A DNA stretch of 10,789 bases from contig JAIPFN010000202.1 of NCBI GenBank assembly GCA_021736615.1, positions 1-10,789 of the forward strand, in the 5' to 3' direction. Below are positions 1 through 7,104 of the stretch, one piece after another. The notes beneath the pieces were generated by a model. That model was not told where the DNA came from, ran no database searches, and was given only the letters and a program-made list of their open reading frames with translations. Origin of the DNA: Phycisphaerae bacterium. GTDB taxonomy: Bacteria; Planctomycetota; Phycisphaerae; Sedimentisphaerales; Anaerohalosphaeraceae. The translations under genes and the position numbers were made by a program. Position 1 is the stretch's first letter. Each line of letters opens with the position of its first letter.

Positions 1-1881
1 CCTATTAACCTTCTCAAACTTCTTCGCTTTACTAAAATCATACCCGGCCTGGATCAATAATTCGTTTTCTTTATCTTTGATTTCCTGCGGCAGTTCACCG
101 CTTTGTTTCCATTCGGTTATTTCAACAGAGCCAACATAATCTGTCGCTGCCTCGCCGTCCTTTCTCGGGAATGAACAAGTTAGCTTGAAAGACTCAGCAG
201 CACGTTGATCGAACGGGTAATCTGGTGAGACATAAAGATTGACACTTGTACCGTCCATGCTCGAATGCCTGCCATATTTGCTTCTGTAGTGTCGATTTAA
301 GTTGTCACTAACGCTTGAAAAGCCGTTAAATCTGCGACCATCTTTTCTGCGGTTCTCTGATTTAGATGTAACAAGCCACACCGCACCATATTTCGTAACC
401 CCGATGTCGTCAACTATGGGCATATGATACTGTGAATTTTTGAAAGTATGCTCAGGTACATAATTTTTGCCGCCCGGGTCCTTCAAGAATGCATAGGCAA
501 GGTTCGCCTTTTCTTTTTTGCTCTTAAGGTCTGCTTGTGTTAATAATTTTTCATATTTTTGGTGATCAAAAAAGTCATCAGGCTGCTGTTTTTCATAGTT
601 GACAAATACATCCATACTGCCGCCGTTATCAGGATTCCAGCTTCTAAACCGTACAGGAAGTCTACTTTCACGCAGTGCCCATATGCGCATCCACTCATTC
701 CCAATTGATGTATCAAGGTCGAAAACTAACAGGTCCTCAGAGATAATCGCAGCAGAGTTTATTTTGGGAGTAGTCTCGACCAGATTGCCTCTTTGAACCA
801 GTTGAACAAGATTGTCAAGAGAAAAGGATTTATGCTTACATATGAATGTAATGTAATCTCTACCAATCTCATTGTACTCATCTTTATTTAGAAGTTTTTT
901 TTCTTTAAAGTTAAAGCAAGCCGTAATTTCGCCTTTTTCCGCAAAAAGCACCTGGCTGTCAACACGCAATCTAGCTTTTTGTTCATTGCTAACCCAGAGT
1001 TCCACCTGTATTGGTTCAGAAGATGCATCTTTCTTTGCATAGACAACGGCACTATAGGAAGACATTGAGCGAAACTTTTTAACAACATCTGCCCAGGCAA
1101 CACTGGAACCATCTATCGACACACCAGACTTATTTATTCCGATCAGTACAGCAATAATAATTATCGTTGCTATACTAAATCTTGTAATTCTGCTTTGCAT
1201 GACCATCACCCAGACATCACGCCGCAATCCCGGTTTTGGCGGTTTTGGTTTATCTTTTATTTCCGTAAGTTCATCCAGCGGAGCCTTCAAACCAGTGATT
1301 AACATAGTTATTACAAATGCCAGCGGGAAGAAAAGATTGCATACAATGTTAAGTACCGCGTCTTTGGAATACAGCCAGTATTGAAATAGCAAATAGAAAA
1401 TACCCGGTGCAATCAATGATGTTAAAAGCCAGAGAACCATTGTCAGCATAATAAGGCGAGGCCATTTTATAACACGTCTGCCGTTCTCTTTACCTACAAA
1501 CAAATACGCAAACCTTCTATGCTTGCCATGAACAAGATAATTAAGCCTATCCACCTTTTTGCCGCTTTCATAAGATTTCCTGTAGTAACCGGGACCGAAT
1601 ATTAAAAACATAACCATGCAGCTAGATACTGCTATAAGAAATGTAACGACAATCGGTATGCCAAGCTTACTTTCTATGCTGTCACTGAAAAAACACACCC
1701 CGACCATAGCAGCGGCAAATACTCCAAACAACCCGACTACACGCCAGTTAAGAGCATTCAATTTTTTCTTTTCACTATCCAGCATAACTCTGAAATTTTC
1801 ACGTTCAGTATCTGTAATACCCGCCGGATCGATCCCGTCGGCCTTTAACAGGCCCTCAAATAATTTTTTATCGTTATCCAT
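1..1881 (-). CDS. Polytopic membrane partner of ECF sigma factor, C-terminus cut off by window edge
   Basis: The frame is open from an ATG at 1881 to base 1, giving 627 codons with no stop, so the gene continues beyond the window. Its start overlaps the end of the sigma gene by 8 bases (ATGGATAA), which suggests translational coupling. Hydrophobic segments lie near residues 46-65, 75-96, 141-168, 176-198 and 232-249. The fifth follows 'MQSRITR' and leads into 'IDGSSVAWADVVKKF', a module I recognise from planctomycete proteins encoded next to ECF sigma factors. The rest is a long, probably extracytoplasmic domain rich in alternating beta-like stretches, possibly LolA-like. The likely role is membrane control or sensing for the neighbouring sigma factor. 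No zinc-finger anti-sigma motif (HxxxCxxC) is visible. The four extra N-terminal membrane segments are absent from the paralogous partner at 2690-4222. Function is inferred from context and gene order only. Confidence 0.85.
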   Translation of the reverse strand, partial: MDNDKKLFEGLLKADGIDPAGITDTERENFRVMLDSEKKKLNALNWRVVGLFGVFAAAMVGVCFFSDSIESKLGIPIVVTFLIAVSSCMVMFLIFGPGYYRKSYESGKKVDRLNYLVHGKHRRFAYLFVGKENGRRVIKWPRLIMLTMVLWLLTSLIAPGIFYLLFQYWLYSKDAVLNIVCNLFFPLAFVITMLITGLKAPLDELTEIKDKPKPPKPGLRRDVWVMVMQSRITRFSIATIIIIAVLIGINKSGVSIDGSSVAWADVVKKFRSMSSYSAVVYAKKDASSEPIQVELWVSNEQKARLRVDSQVLFAEKGEITACFNFKEKKLLNKDEYNEIGRDYITFICKHKSFSLDNLVQLVQRGNLVETTPKINSAAIISEDLLVFDLDTSIGNEWMRIWALRESRLPVRFRSWNPDNGGSMDVFVNYEKQQPDDFFDHQKYEKLLTQADLKSKKEKANLAYAFLKDPGGKNYVPEHTFKNSQYHMPIVDDIGVTKYGAVWLVTSKSENRRKDGRRFNGFSSVSDNLNRHYRSKYGRHSSMDGTSVNLYVSPDYPFDQRAAESFKLTCSFPRKDGEAATDYVGSVEITEWKQSGELPQEIKDKENELLIQAGYDFSKAKKFEKVNR

Positions 1882-2410
1882 TTTGCTTATCCATTTCTTT
1901 GCGAAGAGATTGCTTAGCGTAATATATCCTTGACCGAACCGTCCCGACCCTGCAATCGACAACTTCGGCTATCGATTGATAATCCATCTGCTCGATAAAG
2001 CAAAGCGTAAGCACTTCTCTGTGGTATGGTTTTAATTCATTCAGGGCGTGGTGCAATCTCTCAGCGTCATCTGCGTCAAAAACCGGTTCATCGCCGCCTG
2101 ATACGGCAAGTTCTTCCTCCGGCAGCGAAACAAACCTGTCTTTTCTCCTGAACCTGTCATAAACTTTATTCCTTGCGATACGGTAAAGCCAGACATTCAA
2201 ACAGCGGGCATCTTTCAACTTTTTGATCTTCTTAAACACGGTAAGCCAAACATCCTGAAGAGTGTCGTCTATATTCGCACCGCCGCTGTCAAGCCGCCGA
2301 ACATAGTATTTCAGCCTCGGCTGATACATCTCAAACAGCTCTTCAAAAGCGGCCCTTTCGCCTTTCTTGCAGCGATGCACTATCGATTGAAGCAATTTGT
2401 CAATTTCCAT
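1874..2410 (-). CDS. ECF-type RNA polymerase sigma-70 factor
   Basis: This 178-residue protein is of normal ECF size. Region 2 spans about residues 20-92 and includes 'DDTLQDVWLTVFKKI' and 'NVWLYRIARNKVYDRFRRK', the core-binding and -10 recognition parts. Region 4 spans about 117-173, with the HTH 'DYQSIAEVVDCRVGTVRSR' that would read the -35 element. Only a short acidic linker lies between them, as expected for an ECF factor lacking regions 1 and 3. I chose the ATG at 2410 because AGGG lies 6 bases upstream. A GTG at 2440 would add ten residues but has no ribosome binding site. The stop overlaps the start of the membrane protein downstream, so the two are probably co-translated. It would direct transcription of an unknown regulon, with activity presumably controlled by that partner. 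Family assignment is firm; regulon and signal are unknown. Confidence 0.93.
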   Translation of the reverse strand: MEIDKLLQSIVHRCKKGERAAFEELFEMYQPRLKYYVRRLDSGGANIDDTLQDVWLTVFKKIKKLKDARCLNVWLYRIARNKVYDRFRRKDRFVSLPEEELAVSGGDEPVFDADDAERLHHALNELKPYHREVLTLCFIEQMDYQSIAEVVDCRVGTVRSRIYYAKQSLRKEMDKQNG

Positions 2411-2492
2411 ATATGTCCCTTGAAAGCTTTCCCGTATCACCGAAAAAGACGCAGCCGGACCCGGTTAGTTCAAATAAAAATAAAATTTCCAC

Positions 2493-2535
2493 AATTTTAT
2501 CAAATTCCACCCCAAAAATCACGAAAAACCCGTAG
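2493..2535 (-). promoter_or_regulatory. Shared upstream element of ECF operon, copy A
   Basis: These 43 bases match 4860-4902 without gaps, about 36 of 43 positions by eye. Differences are at alignment positions 8, 14, 18, 26, 27, 37 and 38. The near edge lies 82 bases from the chosen sigma ATG at 2410. On the minus strand the element reads CTACG..TTTTTCGTG, then a G-rich block, then ATTTGATAAAATT. The plus strand contains the inverted repeat AATTT-TATC-AAATT. TAAAAT could be a -10 box, but I see no good -35 at 17 bases. GGAATTT resembles an ECF -35 sequence. A short hairpin AGGGA-CA-TCCCT (2534-2545) abuts the far end. Whether this is a promoter, an operator or a leader RNA is not settled. 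Confidence 0.5.
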
Positions 2536-2578
2536 GGACATCCCTTGCCGGTGCCCATTGCGACCTTTCAAAATCAAC

Positions 2579-2621
2579 AAAAAAAGCCATGGCCAACGAT
2601 CAAGTCAGCCATAGCTTTTTT
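2579..2621 (-). terminator. Intrinsic terminator downstream of the 2690-4222 gene
   Basis: On the minus strand a stem forms between AAAAAAGCTATGGC and GCCATGGCTTTTTT, with one G-T wobble and a 14-base loop. It ends in a run of seven T. It lies about 70 bases past the stop of the membrane-partner gene and before the next sigma operon, so it should separate the two. The A run on the far side makes it potentially bidirectional. Confidence 0.8.
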
Positions 2622-2689
2622 TGTAACTGGCAGCGAATGCTGAAAACCCCATCTTTGAAACTATTATTATAGGGTAATCGAAATCGCAA

Positions 2690-4222
2690 TTATTTCATAC
2701 TGTACTTGTCAATCTCGGCCAGACGATCTGCGATCCATGCGTCCTTGTCAATCTGACTGGGTCTCTTTGATTGATCATGATATAATCTTGAACTCTTATT
2801 TTTTCCCCAGAGTTTTGCTATACCGCCATCACTGTGTTTCTTACAATGCTCATCCATCTCTTCGTCTGTAAACGGTATAGATTTCAGTAGAAGGTGTTTT
2901 TCTGCAACGACCGGTTCAAGTGATTTTACAAGATCATACACACTGCTTATTTGGTTTTCCAGGTTCACATAGGCATCCGGCACATCTAATGTTGCAATTG
3001 GCTTGAAGCGTTTTCTGTCTGGTAGTCCGGCCGCAATTCGTTTTGCCGCCAGTTTCCCATTAGCATATAGATAATAGAGTTCAAATTTACACTGACTGAC
3101 TTTTTTATTTCCAAATCCACTTGGTTCAAAAATTGTCCACTTTACCTTAAGGCCATTATGATAGATCCAAGCCAGCTCTCTCGGGTTATAGGAGGTACCC
3201 AGAACTTCATTTCTTTCAAAGCAAGACCCAAATTGATAATCCCCATAATTCATAGCCCGCGGATCTGTAGACTTTATATCCGCCCTGGTTTGCTCTGTGG
3301 GCCTCAATGATGTTAATGCAAAGATCAGACCATTCTGACATCTTTTCAATTCATGTACTGCAAATATAAGTCCCATTTCCTCAGTTTTGAAAATTGCGTT
3401 TTCGAGTTTAAAATTACTATCAAGCATGCCATTAGCTTTTACTATCTCTACATCAGAGCCAAAGTCAGGCTCAAAAATAGAATTATCAAAGTCAATATCA
3501 TACTCCACATGGCATAATTCAATCGTCTTCCAAACTCCATCTTCAAGTATTTTCTCTTCGAACCGTCTAAACCTGTTATTTTCATCTATCCAGAACATAA
3601 GCTTGGTGCTGTTTGCTTTTTCCGGATAGGACCCTGTATAAAGTTTGCACATAACTTTATCGATTTCCATGTCTCCGGTATTGTCTCTCGTACATTTGTC
3701 CAGATAGCGACCTGGCTCGGTAATTTCTCTGGGAAGATCATCAATGCCGGAACTTTTGTGCTGTATAGCAGATGTACTGCCCTTATTATACTTCCAGCGA
3801 TAATCTCCATCATCAAGAATCAAATGCTCTTTTTCGTTACGTTTCCAGGTTATCTTTATCCCGGTGCCACGCTTATACCATATCTCGTTACTTTTTTGCA
3901 ACTTACCGTCTCTAGGAGACAGCCCTGTTATATGGATCGTACTCGCCTTTTTCGCAGCCTTAACAACTTGTGCATAAAGAGTAGATTCTGAACTAGTGAA
4001 AATGATTAACACCGCAACGATTATTATTGCAGCGACGGCAATCCTTGTCATTTTACTTTGCATAATTATTCTCCAAATGCCGATCCCGCAAAAACCATGC
4101 TCGCCCTTGCTGGACTTTGCTTGCACTTCTCGAAGTCCATCAAGTATCCGCCGGTCTTTCTTAAGATTGACATCAATATCAAATTCTTTAATTAAATTTT
4201 CAATATCTTTTCTGGGTCTCAT
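2690..4222 (-). CDS. Single-pass membrane partner of ECF sigma factor
   Basis: This 510-residue protein starts with a charged, presumably cytoplasmic segment of about 50 residues ('RPRKDIENLIKEFDIDVNL'). The module 'IWRIIMQSKMTRIAVAAII' and a single membrane segment at about 60-77 follow. The remaining 430 residues would be extracytoplasmic. The start overlaps the upstream sigma stop as ATGA, and GAGG lies 7 bases before the ATG. The N-terminus plus membrane segment resembles a planctomycete group encoded directly after ECF sigma factors and shares 'MQS(R/K)xTR' with the protein at 1-1881. By position it may act as anti-sigma or sensor, but no known zinc-binding anti-sigma motif is visible and the outer domain is not one I recognise. 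The beginning of the outer domain ('YAQVVKAAKKASTIHITG') fits a LolA-like beta fold weakly. Gene boundaries are firm; function is inferred from context. Confidence 0.85.
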   Translation of the reverse strand: MRPRKDIENLIKEFDIDVNLKKDRRILDGLREVQAKSSKGEHGFCGIGIWRIIMQSKMTRIAVAAIIIVAVLIIFTSSESTLYAQVVKAAKKASTIHITGLSPRDGKLQKSNEIWYKRGTGIKITWKRNEKEHLILDDGDYRWKYNKGSTSAIQHKSSGIDDLPREITEPGRYLDKCTRDNTGDMEIDKVMCKLYTGSYPEKANSTKLMFWIDENNRFRRFEEKILEDGVWKTIELCHVEYDIDFDNSIFEPDFGSDVEIVKANGMLDSNFKLENAIFKTEEMGLIFAVHELKRCQNGLIFALTSLRPTEQTRADIKSTDPRAMNYGDYQFGSCFERNEVLGTSYNPRELAWIYHNGLKVKWTIFEPSGFGNKKVSQCKFELYYLYANGKLAAKRIAAGLPDRKRFKPIATLDVPDAYVNLENQISSVYDLVKSLEPVVAEKHLLLKSIPFTDEEMDEHCKKHSDGGIAKLWGKNKSSRLYHDQSKRPSQIDKDAWIADRLAEIDKYSMK

Positions 4223-4764
4223 TTTTTGGCCTCACTATTCAATATTGACCTCAGTTTGTCCAATCCATAGCGGTACCTGCTTTGGATCGTTTTTGTTGAC
4301 GCTGCCTGCAATTTGGCAATCTCGCGAAACTTCATATCGCCATGCAGATGCAGCACTACCACTTCTCGCTGCTCAAACGGAATCTGCCCCAGTGCCTCAT
4401 GCAGTCTAGCGGATTCTTCCTTAAGCACAACCCACTGATCGGCCCCTTCTTTGTCGGAAACAATAGCCCCGGCCTCGCTAAGCTCAACATACGACCGAAC
4501 TTTCTCATTCCTGATCTTATTGCGAACGCCGTTAACAACACACATCCGCAAATAAGCCTTCAAACTTCCGCCAACCTTAAGCGTATCAGCCGACTCAGCA
4601 AACCGCACAAACGCATCATGCACAACATCTTCTCCGGCGCTAACATCATACGAAAGCGCCGCAGCTATCTTAAGCAAATACAGCCTGTACTTTTCATATA
4701 TACGTTCAAGCGCATCGCAGCTGCCGCGCTTAAACCGAAGTATCAGTAGTCTATCTTCCAGCAT
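4219..4764 (-). CDS. ECF-type RNA polymerase sigma-70 factor
   Basis: This 181-residue protein has region 2 at about residues 15-90 ('AGEDVVHDAFVRFAE', then 'LKAYLRMCVVNGVRNKIR'). Region 4 lies at about 118-175 ('IPFEQREVVVLHLHGDMKF', then 'REIAKLQAASTKTIQSRYR'). This is the usual ECF layout. The ATG at 4764 is preferred over a TTG one codon earlier; upstream GGAT is only a weak ribosome binding site. The stop overlaps the next gene's start by four bases (ATGA). A perfect palindrome AACGATCGTT (4782-4791) lies 17 bases upstream of the ATG, and the 43-bp element shared with the other sigma operon lies 95 bases upstream. It is clearly distinct in sequence from the sigma factor at 1874-2410, so it is not a recent duplicate. 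The signal and target genes are unknown. Confidence 0.93.
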   Translation of the reverse strand: MLEDRLLILRFKRGSCDALERIYEKYRLYLLKIAAALSYDVSAGEDVVHDAFVRFAESADTLKVGGSLKAYLRMCVVNGVRNKIRNEKVRSYVELSEAGAIVSDKEGADQWVVLKEESARLHEALGQIPFEQREVVVLHLHGDMKFREIAKLQAASTKTIQSRYRYGLDKLRSILNSEAKK

Positions 4765-4859
4765 CAATTATCCACAACTAAAACGATCGTTCCATACTTA
4801 CAACACACGCAAGTAACCAGTTTTGACTTAAGAAAACAAATATTTTTCAGAATTTTAAT

Positions 4860-4902
4860 AATTTTAACAAATCCCAGCCCAAAATGCACGAAAAAGGCGT
4901 AG
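4860..4902 (-). promoter_or_regulatory. Shared upstream element of ECF operon, copy B
   Basis: This is the partner of 2493-2535, in the same orientation relative to its operon, with its near edge 95 bases from the sigma ATG at 4764. The minus strand reads CTACG, then TTTTTCGTG, a G-rich block and ATTTGTTAAAATT. The central inverted repeat survives as ATTT-TAAC-AAAT. Flanking sequence on both sides is unlike copy A, so the match is confined to this block. It directly abuts the heptad array at 4903. The role is unknown; autoregulation by an ECF factor or a common regulator are possibilities. Confidence 0.5.
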
Positions 4903-4960
4903 CTGATAACTGATAACTGATAACTGATAACTGATAACTGATAACTAATTGCTAATCGCT
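4903..4960 (+). repeat. Heptad tandem array in the uvrC leader
   Basis: There are six perfect CTGATAA units (4903-4944), followed in the same 7-base phase by CTAATTG, CTAATCG and a final CT. It ends 23 bases before the uvrC start. The last two units also occur in the leader of the sigma gene at 8160. Each unit carries at least one stop codon and, because 7 is not a multiple of 3, all three plus-strand frames are closed. Confidence 0.9.
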
Positions 4961-4983
4961 TTTTAATCCATTAGAATATACCC

Positions 4984-6324
4984 ATGACCAAAGACCCAAA
5001 AGAACACAAACTGGAAACGATTCGGGAAAGAATCGCCAAATTCCCCACCGGCCCCGGTCTGTACTTCATGAAGGGCCCCGGCGATGTGGTTCTGTATATC
5101 GGCAAGGCCAAGAACCTCCGCTCGCGTGCGTCCAGCTATTTCCAGCCGTCCGCCGACCTTTTCACCTCCCGCGGCCCCAAGATCGTCGAGATGATCAACA
5201 AAACCATCGATGTGACATACCTGGAAACCCCCAGCGAAGTAGACGCCATCCTCCAGGAAGCCCGGCTGATCAAAGACATCCGCCCGCAGTACAACACCGA
5301 CCTGGTCGACAGCAAAACTTTTCCGTACCTGGAGATCACAACCCGCGACGAATTCCCCGGCGTCTACATAACCCGCAACCCTAAAAGCGAGCGAAGCAGA
5401 CTCTTCGGCCCCTTTACCGGAGTAAGCGACCTCCGCGCAGTCGTCGTCCTCCTGCAAAAAATATACAAGTTCCGCACCTGCAAGCTCGACATAAAAGAAT
5501 CCGACGAAAAACGCCGCTTCTTCCGCCCGTGCCTGCTATACAGCATCAAACAATGCACCGCCCCATGCGCCGACAAAATAGACCGCACCCAATACCGCCA
5601 GCTGATAAACGACCTCGTCAAATTCCTCCAGTCAAAACGCTCAACAATTCTCCGCGGCCTCCACCAAAAAATGCAGGAAGCATCAGACGCAATGAACTTC
5701 GAAGCAGCCGCAATGTACCGCGACAGAATACGCCTAATCGAAAGACTCGACCAGCGAGGAACCGTAAGCGCAAACGTCCAGCCGGAAGTATTCGCCGCCG
5801 ACCCATCCGAGGCACTCGAAAAACTCCGCAAACTATTCAACGTCACCCAGCCGATCCGAATAATAGAAGGCTTCGACATAGCCCACATCTCCGGCACCGA
5901 CACCGTCGGCTCACTGGTAAAATTCATAGACGGCCGACCCTTCAAAAGCGGCTACAGAAAGTTCAAGATAAAAACCGTCAGCGGTATAGACGACTACGCC
6001 TGCATGAAGGAAGTGCTAACCAGAAGATACAAACACGCCAAAGAAGGCGAAGAACTTTTCCCCGACCTGATCCTGATAGATGGCGGCAAGGGCCAGCTCC
6101 ACGCAGCCGAAGACGCCTTCCGCCAGATGAACGCCCCAATCCCCCTGATCGCCTCGCTAGCCAAAAGAGAAGAAGAAATCTTCGTGCGCGGCAAAGAAGA
6201 TTCAATAAAACTCCCGCCAAACAACCCGGCAAGAAAACTCCTCCAATACGTAAGAGACGAAGCCCACAGATTCGCCCAACACTACCACCACATACTAAGA
6301 AAAAAGAAAATGCTAGGACAATAA
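4984..6324 (+). CDS. uvrC: UvrC, excinuclease ABC subunit C, short form without HhH tail
   Basis: UvrC makes the two incisions flanking DNA damage that UvrA/UvrB have marked in nucleotide excision repair. The GIY-YIG nuclease domain for the 3' cut is at about residues 18-100 (GLY at 25-27, YIG at 38-40, R46, metal-binding E92). Cysteines 166, 183, 191 and 195 include the C-x7-C-x3-C spacing of the cluster-binding site described for UvrC. The UvrB-binding UVR helix pair is at about 222-258. The RNase H-like domain for the 5' cut has D298 ('FDIAHISG'), D366 ('LIDGGKGQL') and H428 ('DEAHRFA'). The protein stops at residue 446, soon after that domain, while typical UvrC proteins have about 600 residues and end in two helix-hairpin-helix motifs. 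An in-frame TAG four codons upstream fixes the start region. No Shine-Dalgarno sequence is visible. All catalytic residues seem intact. Confidence 0.96.
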   Translation: MTKDPKEHKLETIRERIAKFPTGPGLYFMKGPGDVVLYIGKAKNLRSRASSYFQPSADLFTSRGPKIVEMINKTIDVTYLETPSEVDAILQEARLIKDIRPQYNTDLVDSKTFPYLEITTRDEFPGVYITRNPKSERSRLFGPFTGVSDLRAVVVLLQKIYKFRTCKLDIKESDEKRRFFRPCLLYSIKQCTAPCADKIDRTQYRQLINDLVKFLQSKRSTILRGLHQKMQEASDAMNFEAAAMYRDRIRLIERLDQRGTVSANVQPEVFAADPSEALEKLRKLFNVTQPIRIIEGFDIAHISGTDTVGSLVKFIDGRPFKSGYRKFKIKTVSGIDDYACMKEVLTRRYKHAKEGEELFPDLILIDGGKGQLHAAEDAFRQMNAPIPLIASLAKREEEIFVRGKEDSIKLPPNNPARKLLQYVRDEAHRFAQHYHHILRKKKMLGQ

Positions 6325-6338
6325 ACAAGGAGAAGAAA

Positions 6339-6869
6339 ATGCAAAACCAAAACGAGGAAACAAAAAAAACAACGTATGGGAAATATCTAATAAATACATT
6401 CGCTTTTCTGATAGTAGCCACCCTGATCTACTGGCTTTTTATCCCAAAACATGTCGATAAACATCTTGCCAGGATAGTAATATGCAAGACCAATCTAAAA
6501 CATATTGCAATGTCACTAAAGCTTTATGCAACTGATCAAGAATATTGGCTGCCGCCCCATGAAAAATGGAATGATCTGCTCACACCTTATCAAAAAAATA
6601 ATAAAATCTTAAGGTGCCCAAACGACAAAACAGAAGGCGACAAGGTTTGCACATATGTTCTAAATAACAATATTATAAAACTTAAACCTTCAACCCCCTC
6701 GGACCTGATAATCGCATTCGAGGGTCCAACAGGCTGGAACCAGTCAGGCGGCCCGGAGATGATGGTATACAGGCATATAGAAAATACAAAATGCAACGTC
6801 GCCTTGGCCGACGGCACTATTAAATCAGTCAACGAAGCCGAAGCAAAAAAACTAAAATGGAAACCATAA
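6339..6869 (+). CDS. Pseudopilin-like protein with H-x-DG C-terminal motif
   Basis: This 176-residue protein begins 14 bases after the uvrC stop, with AAGGAG 6 bases before its ATG, so it is probably co-transcribed with uvrC. One membrane segment is at about 18-35. The rest matches the body of the planctomycete pseudopilin-like (DUF1559 / H-x9-DG) proteins: 'CKTNLKHIAMSLKLYATDQE' (49-68), 'WLPP', 'LLTPYQKNNKILRCPNDK' (80-97), and the ending H146 to D158-G159 ('NVALADGTIKSVN'). Two departures stand out. The type IV pilin processing motif (G then F-T-x-x-E) is missing from the N-terminus, and the H-to-DG spacing is 11 rather than 9 residues. It may be a membrane-anchored derivative that is not processed by prepilin peptidase. 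Its composition is more AT-rich than uvrC. The exact role is unknown. A longer upstream frame overlapping uvrC is spurious. Confidence 0.82.
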   Translation: MQNQNEETKKTTYGKYLINTFAFLIVATLIYWLFIPKHVDKHLARIVICKTNLKHIAMSLKLYATDQEYWLPPHEKWNDLLTPYQKNNKILRCPNDKTEGDKVCTYVLNNNIIKLKPSTPSDLIIAFEGPTGWNQSGGPEMMVYRHIENTKCNVALADGTIKSVNEAEAKKLKWKP

Positions 6870-6939
6870 AATAGATTTCAATCTTTCCTCTTATTTCCTC
6901 TGTGGCCCTCACTTTATATTTGCGCCCGACACAGAAGCG

Positions 6940-6958
6940 CGGGGGCGCAAGCCCCCCG
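6940..6958. repeat. GNRA-loop palindrome, copy 1
   Basis: GGGGGC-GCAA-GCCCCC forms a perfect 6-bp stem with a GCAA tetraloop, preceded by AAGCGC. The same design (AAGCGC, stem, GCAA, stem, CCGA) recurs at 10008-10030 with a different stem sequence. Both copies are followed within 20-35 bases by ACAAAACAAG. It lies between convergent genes and lacks a T run, so it is a dispersed palindrome rather than a normal terminator. Confidence 0.6.
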
Positions 6959-7047
6959 AATAAAACCCCGACAAAACAAGCCCCCTCTTACAAAAGTTGT
7001 AAGCCGTATTCCACAAAACAAATATCACGTGTTTTTATTTAAAAAAA

Positions 7048-7077
7048 TAATCCGTGTAATCCGCGAAATCCGCGGAT
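7048..7077. repeat. 9-bp tandem repeat with hairpin
   Basis: Three units TAATCCGTG, TAATCCGCG and AAATCCGCG follow each other. The last two also fold as ATCCGCG-AAATC-CGCGGAT. It lies 28 bases past the end of the minus-strand gene at 7105. On that strand a T run (7041-7047) follows after about ten bases, so it might help termination. I do not see a classical terminator. The 6870-7104 spacer holds nothing else besides the palindrome at 6940. Confidence 0.5.
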
Positions 7078-7104
7078 AAAAAAACCGACTTACGACTCAC
7101 GAGT

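Noticed and set aside
4782..4796. GGAAC on the minus strand as -35 element of an ECF promoter for the 4219-4764 gene
   Set aside because: It lies only about 27 bases from the start codon, leaving no room for a -10 element and transcript start. The overlapping AACGATCGTT palindrome may still be an operator.
4823..4851. TTGACT at 4823 as -35 box of a uvrC promoter
   Set aside because: No acceptable -10 box lies 16-18 bases downstream; the nearest TATTTT and TAATAA are at 12 and 27 bases.
4903..4960. Heptad array as a CRISPR-like array
   Set aside because: Units are 7 bases and directly adjacent, with no spacers; no cas gene is present.
4963..5457. Minus-strand 164-codon frame opposite uvrC
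   Set aside because: It lies entirely or mostly over the strong uvrC frame, has no recognisable domain and would also cross the uvrC start; it is a shadow.
5529..6338. Long plus-strand frame running through uvrC into the pseudopilin-like gene
   Set aside because: The part inside uvrC is a low-complexity R/P/N-rich shadow of the uvrC frame. Only the part from the ATG at 6339, with its AAGGAG, has protein-like features.
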